Part shown: one piece after another, positions 57,380 to 60,697 of the stretch
Position numbering within the stretch: position 1 is the stretch's first letter
Layout of the letters: each line of letters starts with the position of its first letter
Assembly (NCBI GenBank): GCA_937120965.1
Contig: CAKZKA010000045.1
Coordinates: 1-60,697, forward strand
Length of the DNA: 60,697 nucleotides
Direction: 5' to 3'
Source of the DNA: an uncultured Chloroflexota bacterium
GTDB taxonomy: Bacteria > Chloroflexota > Chloroflexia > Chloroflexales > Chloroflexaceae
Made by a program: the position numbers and the translations under genes
Notes under the pieces: generated by a model
Databases searched by the model: none
What the model saw: the letters and a program-made list of their open reading frames with translations, nothing else
What the model was told of the DNA's origin: nothing

Positions 57380-58480
57380 TTACCGCGATTGCGCATCGAG
57401 CCAGTTTTGCTTGGCCTCGTTCAGCGCCTCGACGCTTGCAGGGAAGTAGCCGACATCACGGATCTCGTCGTTGACGTTGGTGAGGTAGAAGTTGATGAAG
57501 GCAGCCACCTGCGGCTTCTCTGCCATAATGTTTGCGGCGGAGTAGATAAAGAGCGGGCGTGCCACCGAGTACGTGCCATTCTCGACGTTCTCTTCGGTGG
57601 CTTCGACCCCTTCGACCTTGAGAATCCGCAGCCGGTTGCGGTTCTCCTGGTAGTAGGCGTAGCCGAAGTAGCCAATGGCATATGGCGAAGCCTCGATACC
57701 GGCCACGAGGACATTATCGTCTTCGGAGAGCTGCGGATTGGCGCCCAGCAGAGGCGCGGGGTCCTTCTCAAAGAAGTGCTCGACGAAGTAGTCGAACGTG
57801 CCCGAGTCGGTGCCGGGGCTGAAGAGCTGGATGGGCTGATTCGGGAAGCTGGGATCGACTTCGTTCCAGGTCTTGGCCTTACCCGAGAAGATATCAGCGA
57901 TCTGGGCTTCGGTCAGATCCTCGACGAAATCGTTTCGCGCGGATACGACAATGGCCAGGGCATCGGTGCCAACACGGAACTCGATTGCCGGGCGACCGCT
58001 GGCCTCACAGGCAGCCTTCTCCTTATCGTTGATCGGGCGCGAGGCGTTGGAGATGTCGGTCTCGGCGGCGGTGCAGAAGCGCTCGAAGCCTGCGCCAGTG
58101 CCGATGCTGTCGATCGTAATCTGGCCGGTGTATCCATCTTCCTTGAAGAGTTCAGCCATCCGCTCGGTGAGCGGGAAGACCGTACTTGATCCGGCGATGA
58201 TAATGTTCCCGGTGACGGTAGCCGGATCAATTTCCGGAAGTGTGAGCGCCGCGCCTGCGCCGGCGGTCGGCGCCGGGGCCGCAGTCGGCGCGGTTGTGGG
58301 AGCAGGGGCCGCCGTGGGCGCTGCAGTAGGCGCGGGAGGCGCCGTGGGCGCCGGAGCTTCTGTAGCAGGAGCAGCGGGGGCGGTCGTCGGAGCAGTGGCG
58401 GCGCCACCGCCGCAGGCCGCCAGGATGGGCAGGAGCAGCGCAAACGTCAAGAGAGCCGCCAGCGTGCGGATACGTGTCAT
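57380..58480 (-). CDS. pstS: Phosphate-binding lipoprotein PstS
   Basis: Extracytoplasmic receptor of the phosphate importer. 366 residues from ATG 58480, with GGAGG eight bases upstream. Signal peptide with lipobox LLPILAAC (lipidated cysteine near residue 23), then an A/P/T-rich linker of about 50 residues. The binding domain starts near 85: IIAGSSTVFPLTERMAELF and IGTGAGFERFCTAAETDISNASRPI carry phosphate-contact residues. SARNDFVEDLTEAQIADIF and SPGTDSGTFDYFVEHF follow. A candidate Pho box lies 170-225 bp upstream. Confidence 0.95.
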   Translation of the reverse strand: MTRIRTLAALLTFALLLPILAACGGGAATAPTTAPAAPATEAPAPTAPPAPTAAPTAAPAPTTAPTAAPAPTAGAGAALTLPEIDPATVTGNIIIAGSSTVFPLTERMAELFKEDGYTGQITIDSIGTGAGFERFCTAAETDISNASRPINDKEKAACEASGRPAIEFRVGTDALAIVVSARNDFVEDLTEAQIADIFSGKAKTWNEVDPSFPNQPIQLFSPGTDSGTFDYFVEHFFEKDPAPLLGANPQLSEDDNVLVAGIEASPYAIGYFGYAYYQENRNRLRILKVEGVEATEENVENGTYSVARPLFIYSAANIMAEKPQVAAFINFYLTNVNDEIRDVGYFPASVEALNEAKQNWLDAQSR

Positions 58481-58649
58481 ACAACTAACCTCCACTAAGC
58501 GTGCCGTTGCGGAACGCCCCACTGGCGTACCGCACCTGTCAGGTGAGCAAAACCTGAAGCGCCACAGTGACACCGAATCTTCGCAGACTGGTCCCGCGAG
58601 GAAAGCGGCGCCAGGGCCTCTCTGGAGTAGCGCTCACACTAACAGCGAC

Positions 58650-58703
58650 ATCTTAGCGGTTTTACGTTAAGTGCAGCACATGTAAATATTAATTAAATGT
58701 TAA
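58650..58703 (-). promoter_or_regulatory. Candidate Pho box and -10 of the pstSCAB operon
   Basis: On the minus strand, TTAACA (58698-58703), TTAATA (58687-58692) and TTAACG (58665-58670) lie on a strict 11 bp phase; the third position in the series is ATGTGC. This matches the TTAACA-N5 direct repeat layout recognised by PhoP-type regulators. A TAAGAT -10 candidate follows at 58650-58655. Confidence 0.55.
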
Positions 58704-58739
58704 ATACCTTGCTCAATCAACGCCAGAAGGAACATGCTT

Positions 58740-59060
58740 GTTCCTGGGTGGGCGTAGAGGCGCGGCGCCGCCGCGCCTCTACGCCCAAACTCTCCCACCA
58801 GGGAGGGGGATGGGGAACCCCGGGTTCCCCATGTCCCAACCGCTGGTGGAAGCGGCTGGCGCCTCCACAGGCAGGGGCGCGGTTCGACAAGCTCACCACA
58901 GGTGGGGAAACCCGGTTTCCCCGTATATTCACATCAGTCATCCATGCGGCTGTGCTGCACAACGCCAGAATGAAAATATTTGTTCTTGGGAGGGCGCAGC
59001 CCTCCCAAACCCTCCCCGCTGGTGGGTTGTAAACCCTCCCGCGGGCGGGCTATGTTCACA
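58740..59060. repeat. Mosaic repeats and a 37 nt perfect hairpin between pstS and the peptidase gene
   Basis: A perfect 18 bp stem with a one-base loop occupies 58750-58786 (arms GGGCGTAGAGGCGCGGCG and its complement). It is followed by GGGGAACC-GGTTCCCC near 58812, the ggttcgacaagctcaccacagg segment, GGGGAAACCC-GGTTTCCCC near 58903, module C near 58935-58975 and a GGGAGGGC hairpin near 58988. Confidence 0.75.
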
Positions 59061-59966
59061 TCACACACCAACCACCGGCTCACCTGCGCCACTGCGGTAG
59101 GCATAGGCCATGCGGCGCGTGTTCCAGGCCAGGCCGGGCCTGCCATCGGGGGTCAGGACAATGCAGCCGCCAGTGCCGCCGGCGACGCGACGATTGAGGA
59201 TGCGCACGGCGGCTTCAGCGGCGGACTGTGGCGCGAGCCCCCGTTCGAGCAAGTCAACGACGCGGCGGGCGAGGGCTACACGCACAATCGCTTCGCCCCA
59301 CCCGGTGCAGACAGCAGCGCCGATCTGCGCATCGGCATACAGGCCACAGCCAATCAGCGGCGTGTCGCCGACCCGGCCAGGGAGCTTCAAAGGGGTGCCG
59401 CCGGTTGAGTTGGCAGCCACCAGGTTGCCGCTCTGGTCGAGAGCGATAGCGCCTACCGTATCGCGTCCTCCCAGGGTGTGCTGGAGGCCGCTGGCGGCGG
59501 TTGCGGTCTGGCTGGCGCGCCACTGTTCCCACAGCGCGCGCTCACGTTCGACCACCAGTTCGCTGTTCTCGCACAGGGCCATGCCCTGGGCGGCGGCGTA
59601 GCGTTCAGCCCCCTCGCCCACCAGGAAGGTGGCGGGGCCGTGCAGGAGACGATGCGCCAGGACAATCGGGTTGCGCACCCGCCGCAGACTGGCCACCGCG
59701 CCGTAGCGCAGGCTCTGCCCATCCATCATCGCGGCGTCGAGTTCAACCGATCCCGCGGCGGTGAGGTGCGAGCCGGTTCCGGCGTCGAAGGTCGGATCAT
59801 CTTCCAGCAGGCGTACGGCGACCTCGCAGGCGTCACGCGCCGACCCTCCACTCTCCAGGACAGCCCAGCCAGCGGCAAGAGCGGCACGGCAGCCGGCCAG
59901 ATGGGCCTCGACCTGATCATCGGGAATGGCCCAGGCGCCGCCGTGGACGATCATTGCTATACGCAT
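59061..59966 (-). CDS. Isoaspartyl peptidase / L-asparaginase (plant-type Ntn hydrolase)
   Basis: 301 residues from ATG 59966. Autocatalytically cleaved Ntn hydrolase that removes isoaspartyl damage or hydrolyses asparagine. The family pattern is clear: MIVHGGAWAIPDD at the N-terminus, FDAGTGSHLTAAGSVELDA, then GGRDTVGAIALD with the nucleophile threonine at residue 170. GRVGDTPLIGCGLYAD follows and GGTGGCIVLTPDG is near the C-terminus. Length is typical. It is followed (minus strand) by repeats and preceded by the tRNA terminator, so it is probably a single-gene unit. Confidence 0.92.
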   Translation of the reverse strand: MRIAMIVHGGAWAIPDDQVEAHLAGCRAALAAGWAVLESGGSARDACEVAVRLLEDDPTFDAGTGSHLTAAGSVELDAAMMDGQSLRYGAVASLRRVRNPIVLAHRLLHGPATFLVGEGAERYAAAQGMALCENSELVVERERALWEQWRASQTATAASGLQHTLGGRDTVGAIALDQSGNLVAANSTGGTPLKLPGRVGDTPLIGCGLYADAQIGAAVCTGWGEAIVRVALARRVVDLLERGLAPQSAAEAAVRILNRRVAGGTGGCIVLTPDGRPGLAWNTRRMAYAYRSGAGEPVVGV

Positions 59967-60054
59967 GCGCTCGTACCTCAGATCTGCAGCGATACCCATC
60001 GCTTAATCTATCACAAGGGCCCGTGGGGCGCAAAGGGGAGCGTGTTCGGTATAT

Positions 60055-60088
60055 GCAAAGAGCCGCCGCACAAGTATGCGACGGCTCT
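60055..60088 (-). terminator. Intrinsic terminator of the tRNA-Ala pair
   Basis: Twelve-base arms at 60077-60088 and 60059-60070 (AGAGCCGtCGCA with TGCGgCGGCTCT, one G-U pair) flank a six-base loop. On the minus strand they are followed by TTTGC. It lies eight bases after the CCA end of the second tRNA. Confidence 0.8.
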
Positions 60089-60096
60089 CGTTGTTC

Positions 60097-60172
60097 TGGT
60101 GGAGCCAAGCGGGCTCGAACCGCTGACCTCAACACTGCCAGTGTTGCGCTCTCCCAGCTGAGCTATGGCCCC
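60097..60172 (-). tRNA. tRNA-Ala (anticodon GGC), CCA encoded
   Basis: 76 nt cloverleaf on the minus strand. Acceptor GGGGCCA pairs with TGGCTCC through the G3-U70 wobble that identifies alanine tRNAs. D stem GCTC/GAGC, anticodon stem CAACA/TGTTG with loop CTGGCAG (anticodon GGC, reading GCC/GCU), and T arm with TTCGA. The discriminator A and CCA are present in the DNA. Confidence 0.96.
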
Positions 60173-60180
60173 CTGACCTG

Positions 60181-60253
60181 TGGACGCACGGGGATTCGAA
60201 CCCCGGACCTCGACAGTGCGATTGTCGCGCTCTCCCAACTGAGCTATGCGCCC
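60181..60253 (-). tRNA. tRNA-Ala (anticodon CGC), CCA not encoded
   Basis: 73 nt on the minus strand. Acceptor GGGCGCA/TGCGTCC again contains G3-U70. Anticodon stem CGACA/TGTCG with loop ATCGCAC gives anticodon CGC (reads GCG). T arm CGGGG-TTCGAAT-CCCCG. After the discriminator A the DNA reads CAGG rather than CCA, so CCA must be added after transcription. It is eight bases upstream of the GGC tRNA and is co-transcribed with it. Confidence 0.95.
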
Positions 60254-60265
60254 GCAACGTGAAAA

Positions 60266-60294
60266 AGTATACCACTACGATTGGGGGATGTCAA
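60266..60294 (-). promoter_or_regulatory. Consensus promoter for the tRNA-Ala pair
   Basis: On the minus strand, TTGACA (60289-60294), a 17 bp spacer and TATACT (60266-60271), with initiation expected near 60259, just upstream of the first tRNA. Confidence 0.85.
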
Positions 60295-60309
60295 ACAAGT
60301 TGTGTACGC

Positions 60310-60420
60310 GTTCACACTTCTCCCGGGAGCGCGGGCACCTTGCCCGCATCCAGACCCTTGCGGGCGAGACGCCTACGCTCCCTCCCGGGGTGACGCCTTA
60401 CCTCACATGTGAACACGCAC
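60310..60420. repeat. GCGGGCATC-family repeat (third copy)
   Basis: cacttctcccgggagcgcgg, caccttgcccgcatccag, ttgcgggcgagacgcctacg and ggggtgacgccttacctcac occur in the same order as at 6080-6175, with small differences. Confidence 0.75.
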
Positions 60421-60529
60421 ACAAGTTGTTGTCATTGGACACGACACCGGTGAACGTGTTACACTTCTTAACATGCTCTTTCGCCGGAGGCGGGAGAGCG
60501 ACCCGATGTCCTCGGAGTTTCGTATCCGA

Positions 60530-60697
60530 CAGTCATGCGGCTGCACCGCACGACGCTAGAAAGAACATCGTTGTTCCTGGAAGGGCGCAGCCCTCCCAGA
60601 CCCTCCCGCCCGGGTTCAGAGGCGGACAGAACGTATGAGCGCCGACGGGCGTGATGGCGTTGGGATGCGCTGGTTGGCTCCCGCCCCCTCCCCCTCT
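60530..60697. repeat. Mosaic module A/C repeat joined to an inverted GGACAGAAC-family element
   Basis: gcggctgcaccgcacgacgc and a GAAGGGC-GCA-GCCCTCCC hairpin are followed from about 60616 by ggcggacagaacgtatgagcg and gttgggatgcgctggttggc, the reverse complement of the element at 3031-3100 and 27790-27860. It runs off the end of the window. Confidence 0.75.

Larger units (their letters stand above)
60254..60697. other. Intergenic region upstream of the tRNA pair
   Basis: 444 bp to the window edge, with no protein gene I can support. It holds the tRNA promoter (60266-60294), a GCGGGCATC-family repeat (about 60317-60420), module C and module A copies (about 60530-60600) and the start of a GGACAGAAC-family element running off the edge. 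Confidence 0.6.

Overview
The window is chromosomal DNA of a green filamentous anoxygenic phototroph in the Chloroflexota (Chloroflexales, chlorosome-bearing lineage related to Chloroflexus/Oscillochloris). The evidence is a recognisable csmA chlorosome baseplate gene, bchU and a bacteriochlorophyll c synthase (bchK-type) gene, a fused BchI/BchD-like chelatase subunit, CtaA-CtaB fusion, YidC without the large periplasmic domain, and a G+C content that looks like about two thirds. The genus cannot be fixed from the sequence alone.

Layout. 0.4-5.8 kb (minus): rod-shape genes mreB-mreC-mreD and mrdA (PBP2). 6.5-10.3 kb (plus): bchI/D-type chelatase gene with an A9 slippery site, then a three-S1-domain RNA-binding protein. 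10.3-14 kb (plus): rpmH-rnpA-yidC-jag and a PfkB kinase. 13.9-15.8 kb (minus): KimA-like potassium importer behind a leader with an intrinsic terminator. 16.3-18.1 kb: DrrAB-type ABC exporter. 18.2-37.8 kb (all minus): an approximately 19 kb chlorosome/bacteriochlorophyll c locus. In transcription order it holds an ArsA-family ATPase, csmA, two paired proteins with a PH-like N-terminus, a second ArsA ATPase, a degenerate ArsA paralogue, an alpha/beta hydrolase, an HExxH protein, an amphipathic 33-residue-repeat protein, two tandem alpha/beta hydrolases, bchU, bchK, two small csmM/csmN-like envelope proteins, an NDH-2-like flavoprotein, an SRPBCC protein, a small 2-TM protein and an HTH-TM-LytM protein. 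38.5-45.4 kb (plus): truncated haemoglobin, a Cox2-like membrane hairpin, CtaA-CtaB, an A-type Fe-S carrier, DUF309, an HD-GYP response regulator and a methyltransferase. 45.8-53.8 kb (plus): a Bat/DUF58/VWA cell-envelope-type operon ending in a class C serine hydrolase. 54-58.5 kb (minus): pstSCAB with a candidate Pho box. 59-60.3 kb (minus): isoaspartyl peptidase and two tRNA-Ala genes.

Nearly every intergenic gap of more than about 150 bp carries mosaic palindromic repeats built from a few modules (a GGGAGGGC/GCCCTCCC hairpin, a GGGGAAACC/GGTTTCCCC hairpin, a longer GGACAGAAC-type element, and a GCGGGCATC-type element). These repeats create many spurious ORFs.

The most interesting part is the chlorosome locus. 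It couples structural proteins to three ArsA/Get3-family proteins (two intact ATPases and one that has lost its catalytic motifs but keeps the C-terminal HSP20-like domain), a possible CsmA-processing protease, and an apolipoprotein/LEA-like repeat protein suited to a lipid monolayer. One of the PH-like proteins carries a near-copy of the motif at the CsmA propeptide junction. I read this as a candidate chlorosome assembly/targeting machine; that reading is inference.
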